Part shown: in pieces, positions 33,807-44,132 of the stretch | Numbering within the stretch: position 1 is the stretch's first letter | How the letters are laid out: every line of letters starts with the position of its first letter | Source of the DNA: Sthenelais limicola | Taxonomy: Eukaryota > Annelida > Polychaeta > Phyllodocida > Sigalionidae | Direction of reading: 5' to 3' | NCBI GenBank assembly: GCA_942159475.1 | Contig: OW804095.1 | Location: forward strand, 89,665,740 to 89,729,739 | Length of the DNA stretch: 64,000 bases | Notes under the pieces: model-generated | What the model was told of the DNA's origin: nothing | The model's input: only the letters and a program-made list of their open reading frames with translations | Databases searched by the model: none | Position numbers and translations under genes: made by a program

Positions 33807-33870
33807 CTTCCACCTTCTCCTTGCGATCACTCCAGTTGTTGCATCCATATACAGAACACAAAACCATCAT
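33807..33870 (-). CDS. THAP-type zinc-finger N-terminal exon
   Basis: On the minus strand, an ATG at 33870 opens MMVLCSVYGCNNWSDRKEK. This matches the conserved start of THAP domains (C-x4-C within ...C..YGC.N..D). The frame then meets a donor-like ggaag|gtcagt at 33806. THAP genes often have a short first exon ending about here. The rest of the C2CH domain (later Cys, His and AVPTIF-like box) would be in a downstream exon to the left and is not found in the window. THAP domains bind DNA and occur in P-element and Kolobok-type transposases as well as host proteins. Confidence 0.5.
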
Positions 33871-34228
33871 TAATGTATGTAGAGAATCGAAATATAGGAA
33901 GAAATAAAAGTCCTATTGTGAAGGTTGAAGGTCGGTAAACCAAGCCAAGTGAGTGCATGACTGTGTAACTGGGTCGGTGCTGTGCTGCTCCACACTTATA
34001 GTGGTGCTCCTGTGACGTATCACACAGTGAACTCATGTTTCTGTGATCCAGAGGGCGTGAGCTGTCTAACAGGGCCACAATGGCGCCAACCAGGACGTCT
34101 ATATCTCGATAGTTTTTATTCATTTAACGGTGAAATATGACCACTTTTGTCTTAATGATTGCTGGGAATAATTAAATATGAATGGTATAGTTTATATGAG
34201 GCGTTACTAGACTGACTTCTGTGTTCCT
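33871..34228 (-). mobile_element. TTAA-flanked DNA element end (copy 2), upstream of the THAP exon
   Basis: The terminus at 34228 abuts TTAA (34229-34232) and reads inwards aggaacacagaagtcagtct. About 165 bp match copy 1 at 17501. The THAP exon lies about 360 bp inside and points away from this terminus, as a transposase gene would. The combination of TTAA target, this terminus and a THAP domain suggests Kolobok. Confidence 0.5.
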
Positions 34229-34232
34229 TTAA

Positions 34233-34725
34233 TATTGAGTCATGATGTAGAATAATTATTAACTATTGGCACATCTTTTTTTGATAATTATCATTGTCAT
34301 ACTTTGTGATTTATCATTTTGGCAAAATAAGTAATCATTGATTACTTATTTTGATATATTTTCTGCTTGGAATTCTAAAAAAACTGGTGGGGTAGGTAAT
34401 GTGTTTCCATGGGTGGGTACATGAATTTAACATTATTTTAGCTATGAAAAAGGGCTTCAGTTCATATTTGACAATTCTCATACATAGCACCTTACTCAGA
34501 GAAAAAAATGACTACATTATATCTCTGATAATGAAATTGAAATTGATGGCAAACTATCACTCAACAAAATGTGTAAAATTGACTCAGAAGGGCACTGTAC
34601 GAGCTAGCTATTATATGAACCTCTCTATCCTATTTAATTACAGAAATGAACCCATCAACAATTGTTGTGACCGATTCTAGAAGGAAAACGCCTCCAACCC
34701 TTTCTTAACTCAAGTGATATCATAG
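34233..34725. other. Non-coding stretch
   Basis: No supported gene. tccatgggtgggtacatga at 34407 echoes the ccgtgggtgggtac motif seen on both sides of the second Ngaro-like element. Confidence 0.35.
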
Positions 34726-34909
34726 AGTCAATCTAATCAATATTTAGCAATTTATTTAGTTAGTATGTGTTATGCTGAACCGACTACTTGGATGGTGAGG
34801 AAAAAAGTAAAATTTATCCAATAAACTCAAGAAATCTATTGCAATTGTATTGTATGAAAGCATTCATGACCAAGCACAATTGGAATCATATTCCTGTAGT
34901 CCTAACTGT
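34726..34909 (-). repeat. Left arm of a ~190-bp inverted repeat
   Basis: Its reverse complement matches 44133-44328 with roughly 85-90% identity by eye (shared tract ccatccaagtagtcggttca). The arms flank LINE A and face outwards. Each lies 3' of a decayed coding piece, so they are probably 3' untranslated parts of the same multicopy sequence. Confidence 0.75.
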
Positions 34910-35021
34910 TAAACCATTATAATGGCCAAAAGCTTTAGTACATTCCTAGTTATTTTTTCTGCAAGAACAAACTCGTTCCCTTATGTAGTGAATAACATTA
35001 AAGTAGTTAACCAGGATTGTG

Positions 35022-35199
35022 TTAGGATACTGATCGGAATTGACCATCTATGAACTTCCATCCCCAGTACTTTACTCCTCGGACCTTCTCTGAATCTATA
35101 GCTTCCTGTAACTGACCATCATCATTGATACTACTGTCATCACTGCTATTGTCTGAGCAGTCATGAGCTGTAAACTGGTAGGGCGATGGTGGCAGACCA
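35022..35199 (-). pseudogene. Decayed coding fragment of unknown family (left copy)
   Basis: The frame on the minus strand reads GLPPSPYQFTAHDCSDNSSD ... KYWGWKFIDGQFRSVS and stops at 35022-35024. The block WGWKF.D is shared with the right copy (43845-44039, SGWKFTDE), and the homologous sequence continues into the inverted arm. The piece looks like the last exon of a multicopy gene or transposon ORF. I do not recognise its function. Confidence 0.4.
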
Positions 35200-35545
35200 T
35201 GAAATGCTTGTTAGCATTTCCCAATCATGATTTTCCAACCATGGGCCGTTTCTGCCTCTGCCTGCAAGTAACATCTGCCCTCTTGGTACACTCTTTGACA
35301 AGAACAAATAAATTCATACCAGCTCTGGTTTCAAACTCACACCCATTCATACCTGAAAGTTTTTCCTGAAGAGATAGATTGATATTTGCAACAACTTTGG
35401 AGAAATTGATTCATTCATGCTTGAATTGACAAATACTTCCTCAGCTGTGAGGATACCTTAAATATAATTACTTACTTCAAGATAACCATTCTAAAGTCAC
35501 CCTCCCTTTAAGAGATCCTTAGCTAGCATTAGAGATGGTGTGACA

Positions 35546-35686
35546 TCATGATAATGCAGATCCTATCCAAGTAGTCTTTCCAGGGGTTCTCACAGCTATT
35601 AGTGTGTATATCTGTTCTAGCAATGCCTCATCTCTGTGTAGAAACATTGGAGGTACATATTTTATTGCTAGGATTGTCCTCTGCTG
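35546..35686 (-). pseudogene. Possible coding fragment upstream of the left copy
   Basis: The minus-strand frame gives TILAIKYVPPMFLHRDEALL ... VRTPGKTTWIGSALS, then a stop. It has protein-like composition and lies immediately next to the 3' tail of LINE A, which seems to have inserted just upstream. It may belong with 35022-35199. The support is compositional only. Confidence 0.25.
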
Positions 35687-35696
35687 ATGATTTAAT

Positions 35697-35735
35697 AATT
35701 CAATTCAATTCAATTCAAATATCCTTTATTGCAAG
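35697..35735 (-). terminator. LINE A 3' end and tail
   Basis: Minus strand: a caataaa signal, then ggatattt and four (gaatt) units. It marks the 3' terminus of the element. Confidence 0.7.
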
Positions 35736-36378
35736 ATCTTGATTTACAAATGGACGAAGTCTGACACTAGAGCGTGCCAGTTCTTCCGGAGTTTGCCATA
35801 TTTCGTATCTTAAGATTTGTTACAGTTAGGATGAACATGATAATCCCTTGCTAGGGTCGAACAACAAGTCGCTACTGTCGTAGACGTTAAAGGCCCCTTA
35901 TAGGGGTGAATACAGAAATTAATAACTTAATCGGAGTGAGACAACAATTCACTAATATCAAAGTCGTGAGATCCCTTATAGGGTTTTTGAGAGAAAGTAA
36001 TCTAAACAACAACATTTTATGATATGATTAATAACAGATGAAAGGTAGGCGATGTTACTAGCTTAAATGACAGGATTGAGAGATTATGGTTTATCCCTCG
36101 TAATTAATAACAATATACATTTTGTTGGCCTTTGGCCTGGGTGCAGTTTGAATTGATAAAGTACAAAGATAGATATTACGCTAAATAAGCGATTAGCGTC
36201 AGCGTGACACTGAAGGTGGATTGGGTGTTTAATAGGTGAACACACAGTATTTTTGGCAGAGTTTATGAATTGGTAAGGCAACGCAGTAAGACTCTAACCA
36301 GTGGGACTCTGACCTAGAAGATATAATAAAACACAATAATTTAGCCAATATTCTTGAAGATGTAAAAGCAGAGTGGTT

Positions 36379-37086
36379 CTAAAATGGGGTTAGGAGTTGC
36401 TGTGTATATTTCCTAAATGTAATGCTATCTTCAATCTTATGCGCTACCGGCTTCAACTCGTTCCACCGTAGTCGAGATTTATATGTTATTGAATCCGTGA
36501 TTTTACTGAGCTTGGAGGATAAGATGGTCATATTTCTTTTTCCTCTAGTATGGCTCCTAGTAGGTAAATCTCTACTATCAATATTATTCACGTTTTGGGC
36601 CAAGTAGAAGGCTATGTCTAAGATGTGTTTGTCTCTTCTTAATTGAAGAGGCCACACATTTAGAACCTTATGTTCCCGGTCAACATTATCATATTTAGAC
36701 TTGTTAAAAATAATTCTTAATGCTAGATTTTGCTGGGATTGTAATTTCTGTAATAAGGCTTTTGGAGCCGAATCGTATATAAAGTCACAGTAATCTATAT
36801 ATGGGAGGATGGCTAGCTTGTATATGTCGTGTTTTGCTTTACGAGTCAGAGAATCTCTGGCCTTATATAATAATCTAACCTTAGAAGTTACTAACTTCAA
36901 GGTGTTCTGTACATGGGATCTAAATGTGAGCAAATCATCAAGGACTACGCCAAGATATTTGTACTCATCAACAATCTCTAATACATGAGAGCCAAGAGTG
37001 AGGTCTACTACAGAGGCAGAGAGCTTAATGAGAAGCACATGGCCTTGCATTTCGAGGCATTTAAGGATAGTTTGTTTTTGGCACAC
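36379..37086 (-). pseudogene. LINE A ORF2, C-terminal part
   Basis: The 235-residue frame carries EYKYLGVVLDDLLTFRSHV just after the RT core, a thumb-like region, and SRLRWNELKPVA near the end, the usual terminal block of CR1/Jockey ORF2. It continues ORF2 after a stop at 37122-37124 and a frameshift near 37015-37040. Alone it has no catalytic residues. Confidence 0.85.
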
Positions 37087-37121
37087 CAGAGATAAATGTT
37101 GTCAAGATCCTTTTGCAAACT

Positions 37122-39278
37122 TTAATGGAGAGAGTCAATTTTGCGATCGTGATAATATATGATGGTGTCGTCAGCGTAATGTTGAATTTTAGCATGACGG
37201 ACTACTGAGTGAAAATCATTGATATAAATCGTAAATAATATGGGGCCTAATATGGTGCCTTGCGGAATGCCATAGGTGACCTCTCCTTCTTCGGACTTTA
37301 GTCCATTTATAGTAACAAATTGTCTCCTATTTTTAAGGTAATTAGTGAACCAGAGCAGCTCCATGCCTGTTATGCCATATGATTTAAGTTTATCTAAAAG
37401 AATTTGGTGGTGGACAGTATCGAATGCTTTACTAAAATCAAGGAAAACTGTTTTATTAAGGAGTTTATCATTTAAATTTGTATAAATATTATCGAGAAGA
37501 TCAACTTGGGCTTGTTGAATGGAGTGATTTTTCCGAAAACCGTATTGGTTATTATTGAAAAGGCTGTTAGATTCAAAATGTTCCGTGAGTTGTTGTTGAA
37601 CTGCTGATTCTAGAATTTTAGCAGGCATGGAGATGCATGAAATTGGGCGGTAGTTAGAAGTGTTCAACTTACTGCCTGCCTTATATAACGGTGTAGCTCT
37701 TGCCAGTTTAAACGAACTGGGTACCTTACCGAACAATAAAGAAATATTTATAATATGTGTCATCTGATCAGTTAAAGCTAGTAAACATGATTTCATAATT
37801 GAAGATGGGATATAATTAAATCCAGAGTTTTTCGATACATCGATCTTAGAGATAACTTTCCCCACTTCTCTTGGGGACAACTCGCAAAACTTAAAGATAG
37901 GTACTTGTGAATCTTGGGTTGGTTTAAAGTTAGCCTCGACGCTGTTTGTAGCAGCAGGGCAGGGGGGTATTTTATAAGCCAGATTGGGGCCCACATTCAG
38001 GAAATATTTATTGAACTCAGTTGGGACTTCTGATGCTTCAATCATCTGTCCGCCCTTCTCTATATGTATAGTGTTATTTGTCTTAAGTTTCCCTGGATTT
38101 ATTAATGGGCGTAAAAATTCCCGAAATTTTCGTGGGTTTTTATCGTGAAACTCAAGATTAGATTTTATGTATTGTGCCTTAGCGGCCTTGCATCTAGAGT
38201 TAGCTATATGTCTTAGGGATTTGGCTTTGTGTAGGATTTCTGGGTCATTTTTCTTTTTGGCAATTCTAAATAGCTTATCTCTTTCATTCATTACTTGAAG
38301 GAGATCGTCTGTCACCCATTTCGGTGTAGTTCTAACGTTCTTAAACTTTTTTAGAGGGCACATCCTATCCAAATAAAGTAGGATGTTACTGAGTATGGAA
38401 TCCCAACATTCTTCTGGGTCAGAGCTATTAAAGAAGGCTGTCCAATCAAGATTTCTGAGAATTTCGTTTAGGATCTTTTGGTCCAGATGTTTTGTACATC
38501 GTGCCCAAAATGAATCCACAGTATAAGAGTTGCGAGGTTTCTTCCTTATGAGAAATATGGGGAAATGGTCCAACAAGTTTATGTCTATGGTACCTGCTGC
38601 GCTGATTAGAGAGGTGTTGGTATAAAAGTGATCTATTATGGTTTGAGACCTAAGGGTAAGCCTTGTCGGCAAATTAATGTGTTGGGTTAGAGAGAAGTCA
38701 GTCATTAAATTTTTTAATTCAGAAGAAAAAGATGTGGCAGAGGTGTTAATTGCTCCAAAATCGAGGTTAAAATCTCCCATCATGTAAATCTCTTGAGACT
38801 GATTTAGTTTTGAGAGGATTTCACGTAGATTCTGAATTAAGGTTTTTGTACAGCCACTAGGTGGCCTGTACACATTCAATATGGTACAACACTTATTACT
38901 GCCCTTTCTGACCGATGCTACCTGTATTTCAAGGTCTTTAGTAGATACGTTTAAATTTTTATAAGTCTCGGTGTCAACTATTAAATCACTTTTAAAATAT
39001 AAACACAGTCCTCCTCCCCTCTTTCTTGCAGCTCTATCAAGTCTATATAATGAATAGTTCGGTAGTTGTATCTCGTTATCATGAGTACTGGCATTTAGCC
39101 AGGTCTCATTAAAACCCAATACATCTACCTCTCCACCGGTGACTAAATATTCGACCTGTGTGTGGTGTTTGGCGAGACTGCGAATGTTCCAGGACACCAT
39201 TTTTAGGCCTTTAAAATTCTTTAAATCGGAAAAAGAGTGTAGCAGCGTGCTGCCAGTGCATGTCGTCATGGTGACCAA
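37122..39278 (-). CDS. LINE A ORF2: AP endonuclease and reverse transcriptase (interrupted at its end)
   Basis: The 718-residue frame has an N-terminal exonuclease-endonuclease-phosphatase domain: MVSWNIRSL (catalytic Asn), GFNETWLN (catalytic Glu), GDFNLDFG, TIIDHFYTN and NLLDHFPI near residue 230. RT follows from about residue 430: FLDFSKAFDTVHH (first Asp), YGIPQGTILGP, and YADD at about 701-704. The frame ends 14 residues later at a TAA, although similar sequence continues in the same frame, so this is a nonsense mutation. The protein nicks target DNA and primes reverse transcription there. The ATG at 39278 is the first; a start near MVSWNIRS is also possible. Confidence 0.9.
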   Translation of the reverse strand: MVTMTTCTGSTLLHSFSDLKNFKGLKMVSWNIRSLAKHHTQVEYLVTGGEVDVLGFNETWLNASTHDNEIQLPNYSLYRLDRAARKRGGGLCLYFKSDLIVDTETYKNLNVSTKDLEIQVASVRKGSNKCCTILNVYRPPSGCTKTLIQNLREILSKLNQSQEIYMMGDFNLDFGAINTSATSFSSELKNLMTDFSLTQHINLPTRLTLRSQTIIDHFYTNTSLISAAGTIDINLLDHFPIFLIRKKPRNSYTVDSFWARCTKHLDQKILNEILRNLDWTAFFNSSDPEECWDSILSNILLYLDRMCPLKKFKNVRTTPKWVTDDLLQVMNERDKLFRIAKKKNDPEILHKAKSLRHIANSRCKAAKAQYIKSNLEFHDKNPRKFREFLRPLINPGKLKTNNTIHIEKGGQMIEASEVPTEFNKYFLNVGPNLAYKIPPCPAATNSVEANFKPTQDSQVPIFKFCELSPREVGKVISKIDVSKNSGFNYIPSSIMKSCLLALTDQMTHIINISLLFGKVPSSFKLARATPLYKAGSKLNTSNYRPISCISMPAKILESAVQQQLTEHFESNSLFNNNQYGFRKNHSIQQAQVDLLDNIYTNLNDKLLNKTVFLDFSKAFDTVHHQILLDKLKSYGITGMELLWFTNYLKNRRQFVTINGLKSEEGEVTYGIPQGTILGPILFTIYINDFHSVVRHAKIQHYADDTIIYYHDRKIDSLH

Positions 39279-40545
39279 TTGGTAGAGTGGTTACAATGAT
39301 AATAATAAGTTCAGGAGTTATGCTAAGCGTTACATTAATAGTTTCAATAGTTTAGATTACGCAAAAGTAATTGTGTAATAGTAACAGTAATACAGTTTTG
39401 ACAATTTACACCTTACACAGAATATAGCGGTGTATGAGATCGACAACAGTGGTAATAATAAAGTTGTGATGAATTGTGATGTATGTTTTCAGGACTCGGG
39501 ATTCACAGAGAAATAGAGTTTATACTGCTTGGCAGTGTAGCTCTAATAATTATGTAGTTATGATTATGATTTTGATCTTTGACCAAGTGCGGTTTGACAT
39601 GAATATACATTTGAGTAATGTGCACAATGACAAGGTGATTCAGATGATATGAACAAGCTGCCAGGTTGCTACTTATAAAAATATTTCTTTCTATAAGTGA
39701 GTTAAGAGTAATATTTCTATACACGGTGTTTTAGAGTTGAGAGTGGTATTTCTATATTTCTATACACAGTGTTCAAAGTCAGCAGCAGCAAATGGTAACC
39801 TTGGTTTACGAAAACGCATTATGATAATTTCATTTTACACATCTCAGAGAAACAATTTGAGAGACAGTACATGCACAAGAGATTCAATCAATACAGGTCT
39901 CCTTTCTTCTTTATACAGCAGTAAGCCATTTTTGGCAAATTAATATCAACATTGACGATATTCCAGTAAATTGTTGGTGCATGACAATATTGGTTGAGAG
40001 GTAGCGCAGGGGAGGCTAGTGGTGAACCAAAAATGACGAGGGGGGGGGGAGGCACTACACAAATTACCTCATCGCTCAGAAAGGCCACTAACCAGTCTCC
40101 ACCTCGCTGTTACTCACAGTTCCAAGTCATCAAGCAATTAACAATATTAATGAGATATCGGTAAGAATGTCAACAATTATCAACCCATATTATTTCAACA
40201 TATACATATATCAACTAATCAATTACCGAATTTCAGCACCATGAAAGAGTAAGAGTATTAAGTGAATTAATAATGAGTTTGATGCTTAATCTATGTTCTG
40301 AGTCAGATTGGAGGATGTATTTCCTATCGTTATCATAGTAGATTAGAGTAGAAACGGCATTAGCTACTTGTTATACAGTTAGACAGGCATGATAACAGTT
40401 AATTAATATACAGTTAGACAGGTATGGTAACGAGTAATCAGTTATATCGGCATGAAGGTATAACAAATTTTTAGTAAATTTATAATATGATTTTTAGCAG
40501 GTGTAATAGTTACCGTTAGTGTTAATCAATTAGGCTCTTGGTGCT
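39279..40545 (-). other. Spacer between SGNH ORF and ORF2 of LINE A
   Basis: 1.27 kb without a convincing frame. It includes repeated atatttctatacacggtgtt/agtgtt-type strings near 39700-39770 and a G run near 40040. It may be a decayed region or an insertion. Confidence 0.4.
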
Positions 40546-41223
40546 TTACTTATTGATCTGAGCTTTGTATGTTTTGCTTATTGCAATGGCCCATTTGTCC
40601 TGCTGAATGTCCGAAAGGTGGCCGACATCTAAGGCTAGATGTGTATAATTATGTGTGTAGGTAGAGTTATTGGGATGAAACCTGTGGACTGGTCTCTGCG
40701 TCCAGGGGGTTCCAACGTCTCTTGAGGTATTATATTCTACAATCAGTTGTATCGCTATCTCAACTTGGTAGTTCAGTGCTTCTTGGAATGGGTCGAGAGG
40801 AATATCTTGAACTTGTAAGCGACCACGTAATACATCCCGTCTCCAGTTGTATTGGCTGATGTGCATACCTGTTATAGGGGTGACGCTTACATATGGTAGA
40901 TGATGTACGTGGTCTAGAATATAATTATAGGAATCGTTCAACTCTTGTGATAGGCTTCCCTTCATGGTTACCGCATCAGCATGGCGTAGAGTGACAGATT
41001 TGGAGAGCTTGTCTTTTACGGTTAAATTACACAGACCCGACAGTATGAAGACATGAGTTGGTGAGAAGAGGTGTAATTTCTCGGTAGCATTTCTGACAGA
41101 TTGAAGAATACTCGCACCGGGTGAAGAAGATATTTCAACAACAGTGTTTGTTGGGAGGTGAGATTTAAGGGGAGGGCCAAGAGCCCTAGCACGGGAGTTG
41201 CCGATAACCAGTTCTGAATTCAT
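40546..41223 (-). CDS. SGNH/GDSL hydrolase-like ORF of LINE A
   Basis: The 225-residue frame is complete. It begins with a beta-strand and nucleophile block VIGNSRARAL (GNS in place of GDS, Ser10), has a GxxN block (GLCN, residues 63-66) and ends with a DxxH pair (Asp199, His202 in LDVGHLS). These are the blocks I, III and V of SGNH hydrolases. Esterase-like domains of this fold are known in CR1-type LINEs and in some DIRS/Ngaro elements, with unclear substrate. Here it is a separate frame between ORF1 and ORF2, about 100 bp after the end of ORF1. Whether it keeps activity is unknown. Confidence 0.7.
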   Translation of the reverse strand: MNSELVIGNSRARALGPPLKSHLPTNTVVEISSSPGASILQSVRNATEKLHLFSPTHVFILSGLCNLTVKDKLSKSVTLRHADAVTMKGSLSQELNDSYNYILDHVHHLPYVSVTPITGMHISQYNWRRDVLRGRLQVQDIPLDPFQEALNYQVEIAIQLIVEYNTSRDVGTPWTQRPVHRFHPNNSTYTHNYTHLALDVGHLSDIQQDKWAIAISKTYKAQINK

Positions 41224-41331
41224 GCTGTCAATGTTATTGTTTGTTTTGGTGGGCGATAATATGAGAAGTTATGCTGTCATACAAAGAGGAGCTGTCATAG
41301 GTTAAATATAATCCCGATCATCAACAGGGGT

Positions 41332-42206
41332 TCACTTAGCTGCCTTAAGTAGGTCTGCCTTTAGAGTCCCGATGATTTTCCCGCAAAGATTATTGCCAGA
41401 GAAGTCCTTAGAGTTCAGCACCGATCGTTGGTTGTTCTGATCGAGTATTCTTTTTCTTTCTTCTTCCATTCTGGTGTTGGGGACAATTCTAGTCTGGCCC
41501 TACGCTTGACCTCATAGGGACTCGGTGTATTCCGGAGCTCTTCGGCAATGATCGGGTGACCTAGTTCTGCGGCCTTTGTCACCTGAAAAGCGTGCTCAGC
41601 TGTTCGATACAACGTGCCTTGAAAGTCAACTTTAGATGGGTGGAAGTTCGAGAGAAATGAGTGTTCACTCTTAAACCCAAACCCCTGTCCATCATCGATG
41701 ATAATAGTATGTGCATCCTCTGGACGGCATCCGGGTGGTAGCGTGTGGAGGTCTTGCTGAGTAAACGTTTTTCCATCTACTAGCAAATGGCTGCCACGAT
41801 GTTCAGAGGGGCAGTTCTTCAGTCGTAGCAACTGATGACAGTCGCGTAGGATGCCGTATTCGTGAGAAGGGACTACTAATCCGTCTTTATGAACCTCTAA
41901 CTGCGAGAAGCGGGGATCACGACGAATGGTTGGAAGTTTACTGGATATTTTGGAGAGAATCTCGCCCGATTTGGATTTCACGAAGACTGGTCTATTTATT
42001 TTAACATCATATAGGCCTATTCTATAGACCTCTACTATGTCATCGGCTTTGAAATTAGGATCTAGATCGATACATAAATCGATGATAGTCTGTGCTATGT
42101 TATCCTCCCCTAGCTCTGTGATATTGTTCAATGAACTTACGATGATTCTGCTGTTGACGTTGAATGGGGTGAGTGTTATGATCAGGACGGTGTCGAGGTC
42201 CTGCAT
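41332..42206 (-). CDS. LINE A ORF1, C-terminal half: RRM-like domain plus NADAR (YbiA-like) domain
   Basis: The main frame (41415-42206, 263 residues) starts with an ORF1p-type RRM-like region: GEDNIAQTIIDL, DIVEVYRIG, INRPVFVK, ISSKLP (residues 10-135). From residue 178 it reads EHSFLSNFHPSKVDFQGTLY, then AEHAFQVTKA and W247. These match the NADAR/YbiA core: an SNF-type motif, the E-H-x-F-Q helix with Lys, and a downstream Trp. After the stop, another frame (to 41332) gives SGNNLCGKIIGTLKADLL, like the C-terminal GKN-LG helix of the family, so the ORF was longer. The middle of the domain seems missing. NADAR proteins act on ADP-ribose/NAD-derived adducts; the role in a LINE is unknown. Confidence 0.7.
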
Positions 42207-42218
42207 GTGTTGGCGGTC

Positions 42219-42551
42219 TCAGCTGTCTTCCGTCCCGTGTGTCCTAACCGTGAGGCCGCCCTCCTGAGTGAAAAGGGGGGGGGCGCCATGTTGCTGTTGA
42301 TGCCATGGATGAGGCTGCATCTCCAGCAAGGGACGTGGCTGATTGGCGTAAGTATTACTATTTGTAATCTTATCGAGTTTAGAATCGGTGTGGCTTGCTA
42401 AGTTATCTATGGATGCAACTATCTTTTGTGCTTCCAATTTCCCTTCGTTGCGCATAGCTGTCAGCTCGGAGGTCAGTGCGTCTGGCGACAGCAATGGCAT
42501 GGATTTTGTTTCACGACTCAAGTTGGAGATATCTAGAGAATTTATAATCAA
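42219..42551 (-). pseudogene. LINE A ORF1, middle segment
   Basis: The 110-residue frame is in the same phase as 41415-42206 and is separated from it by one TGA (42219-42221). It carries a short helical stretch (LTSELTAMRNEGKLEAQKIV) that could extend the coiled coil, then a Gln/Pro/His-rich linker. It overlaps 42511-43317 in another frame, so a frameshift near 42520-42550 separates it from the N-terminus. Confidence 0.65.
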
Positions 42552-43317
42552 AACTTTCCTTTAGTTGTTTTATATCTGATTGTATGTCTTTTATGACAGA
42601 GTGAACATCATTGACAGAAGATTGGAAAAGCTCTTCAGCGGCTTGACGGCCTGCTGTGACAGCCCGCTCTATCAATGGCGTCAGTTGGTTAGAGATTAGA
42701 TGAGCCAGGGTATCAGACAAATCTGAGGATAACGATGTGTGGTGCACACCAGAGGTACTGTGACTGTTTTCTTCTATATTTGACATAATATTTTGATGCA
42801 ATAGTTCAGTAATCCTACTAGAAGTATTGTCAGGCGAGGGAGGAGGATGTGTTTGTGACAGTGACATTGCACTTTCACTTGGTGACTTTGATTCGTTAGC
42901 CTTCTTTGATGGGTTCTGCTCCGATATTGTGACGAATAGATCACTGGAGGCACGAATTGATTTATTTAGTCGTAGTGTAGAACCTTCCGCATCATTATTT
43001 AATTCGCCGTTGTTGAAATTTACCTCGCTAGAATTAAGTTGCGATTGTTGTAAATGTGAATGTCGCGCAACTGGCGACTGAGCTAGGGATGGGATAGCCT
43101 CGTTGGTCCCAGCGGTGATAGGCGTAGAGGTCAATGCAAACTTATTAGAATCACAGTCCAATTTTGACGATTCATAGAGATGAGTGAATCCATCATCCCC
43201 TCGAGAGAATTCAAAATGTGTGTCCATTTCGTATTTGATATATTTTGCCAATGAAGTAGATGGATTGATAAACAGTTTTTTCGTGAGTGGGCGATAATAG
43301 CAGATATATCTCACCAA
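42511..43317 (-). pseudogene. LINE A ORF1, N-terminal part (disordered region and coiled coil)
   Basis: The 268-residue frame is Ser/Asn/Pro-rich for most of its length. It ends in a helical segment (VNDVHSVIKDIQSDIKQLKE) typical of the trimerising coiled coil of LINE ORF1 proteins. The likely start is MDTHFEF (about residue 31) or the first ATG. Homology of function comes from position, not from a recognised domain. Confidence 0.65.
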
Positions 43318-43844
43318 GGGCGACGTCTAGTTTCCCAGGCAGTCGTGGTCGCGTCGAATCCTTTTGACACTAATATCTTATTCCCCTCACTTGGCCTTGA
43401 TCGATGTATTCTACTGTCAAAGTCTATATGTATTAATGGTTAGATGATACCATTTATATGGTTATAAGCTTAGCTTTTCCGAACTTTTAAGTGGAAATTA
43501 GTGGAGCGCCGACATGTCGACGTCTCTCTAGCTCTAGCTGAAATAATGGTTATAACCTTCCACCAAAGAGGTTGTCCATGATAGCAAAATGTGTTTAGAT
43601 TTAGGAAAAGGCATGCTTTTAAGGATGTTTGCCAATTAGCCAGTGTTTCAAAACAAGTGTGTTCAATAACAAAGCTTCTCAAGATGATATAGAGAAAGCT
43701 GGAGAATAGGATACTGTTTACAATTTGAATTACATCCTCTATAATAAAGAAAAATTGAGGAAAACTTTCTGTCCACAAAACATATATTAATCTACAGATT
43801 CTACTACCAAGTTCTACTGCTAGTATCACAGAGTGTACTACCAG

Positions 43845-44039
43845 ATTTAAACAACAAAGTGTGTTCACCTTCCTCCAGAGTACTCAGGATGGAAGTTCAC
43901 AGATGAAATAATTCCAAACTTTACTTTTGAACCTGCTTCTGGCTTCAGAACAACTACTACAAAATTTGTTGCTGCAGCTGCAAGAGTGACAGCAGCAGTC
44001 AACGGTGACTATATTACCAGTACAGGAGCTAATGATTAA
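43845..44039 (+). pseudogene. Decayed coding fragment of unknown family (right copy)
   Basis: The frame reads CVHLPPEYSGWKFTDEIIP ... ITSTGAND and stops at 44037-44039. An AATAAA lies at 44094. In a shifted frame the same DNA gives KICCCSCKSDSS, and further on ARCLNH-stop. So the original C-terminus may have been Cys-rich and the copy frameshifted. It shares WKF.D with 35022-35199. I recall uncharacterised multicopy metazoan proteins with a GWK block followed by a Cys-rich tail, but cannot verify that link. Confidence 0.35.
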
Positions 44040-44132
44040 AGCCAGGTGCCTTAATCACTAGGCATACTGATTGTTCCTGTTGTGTTTTATTTCAAATAAA
44101 AAACTAACTAATAATCAAAAGAGATTCCTTTG

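Larger units (their letters stand above)
35697..43330 (-). mobile_element. LINE A: CR1/L2-type non-LTR retrotransposon, about 7.6 kb, defective
   Basis: On the minus strand the order is a coiled-coil ORF1 with an RRM-like and a NADAR-like domain, an SGNH hydrolase-like ORF, a spacer, an AP-endonuclease/RT ORF2, a 3' UTR, and an end of the form caataaaggatatttgaattgaattgaa (pentamer tail at 35697-35716). Pentamer or other microsatellite tails and an esterase-like ORF are known from CR1-type elements. At least two nonsense codons and three frameshifts make it inactive. The 5' limit near 43330 is approximate. Confidence 0.85.

Noticed and set aside
33476..34228. Complete 0.75-kb TTAA element with both ends
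   Set aside because: The left candidate end is only partly similar and is not next to TTAA.
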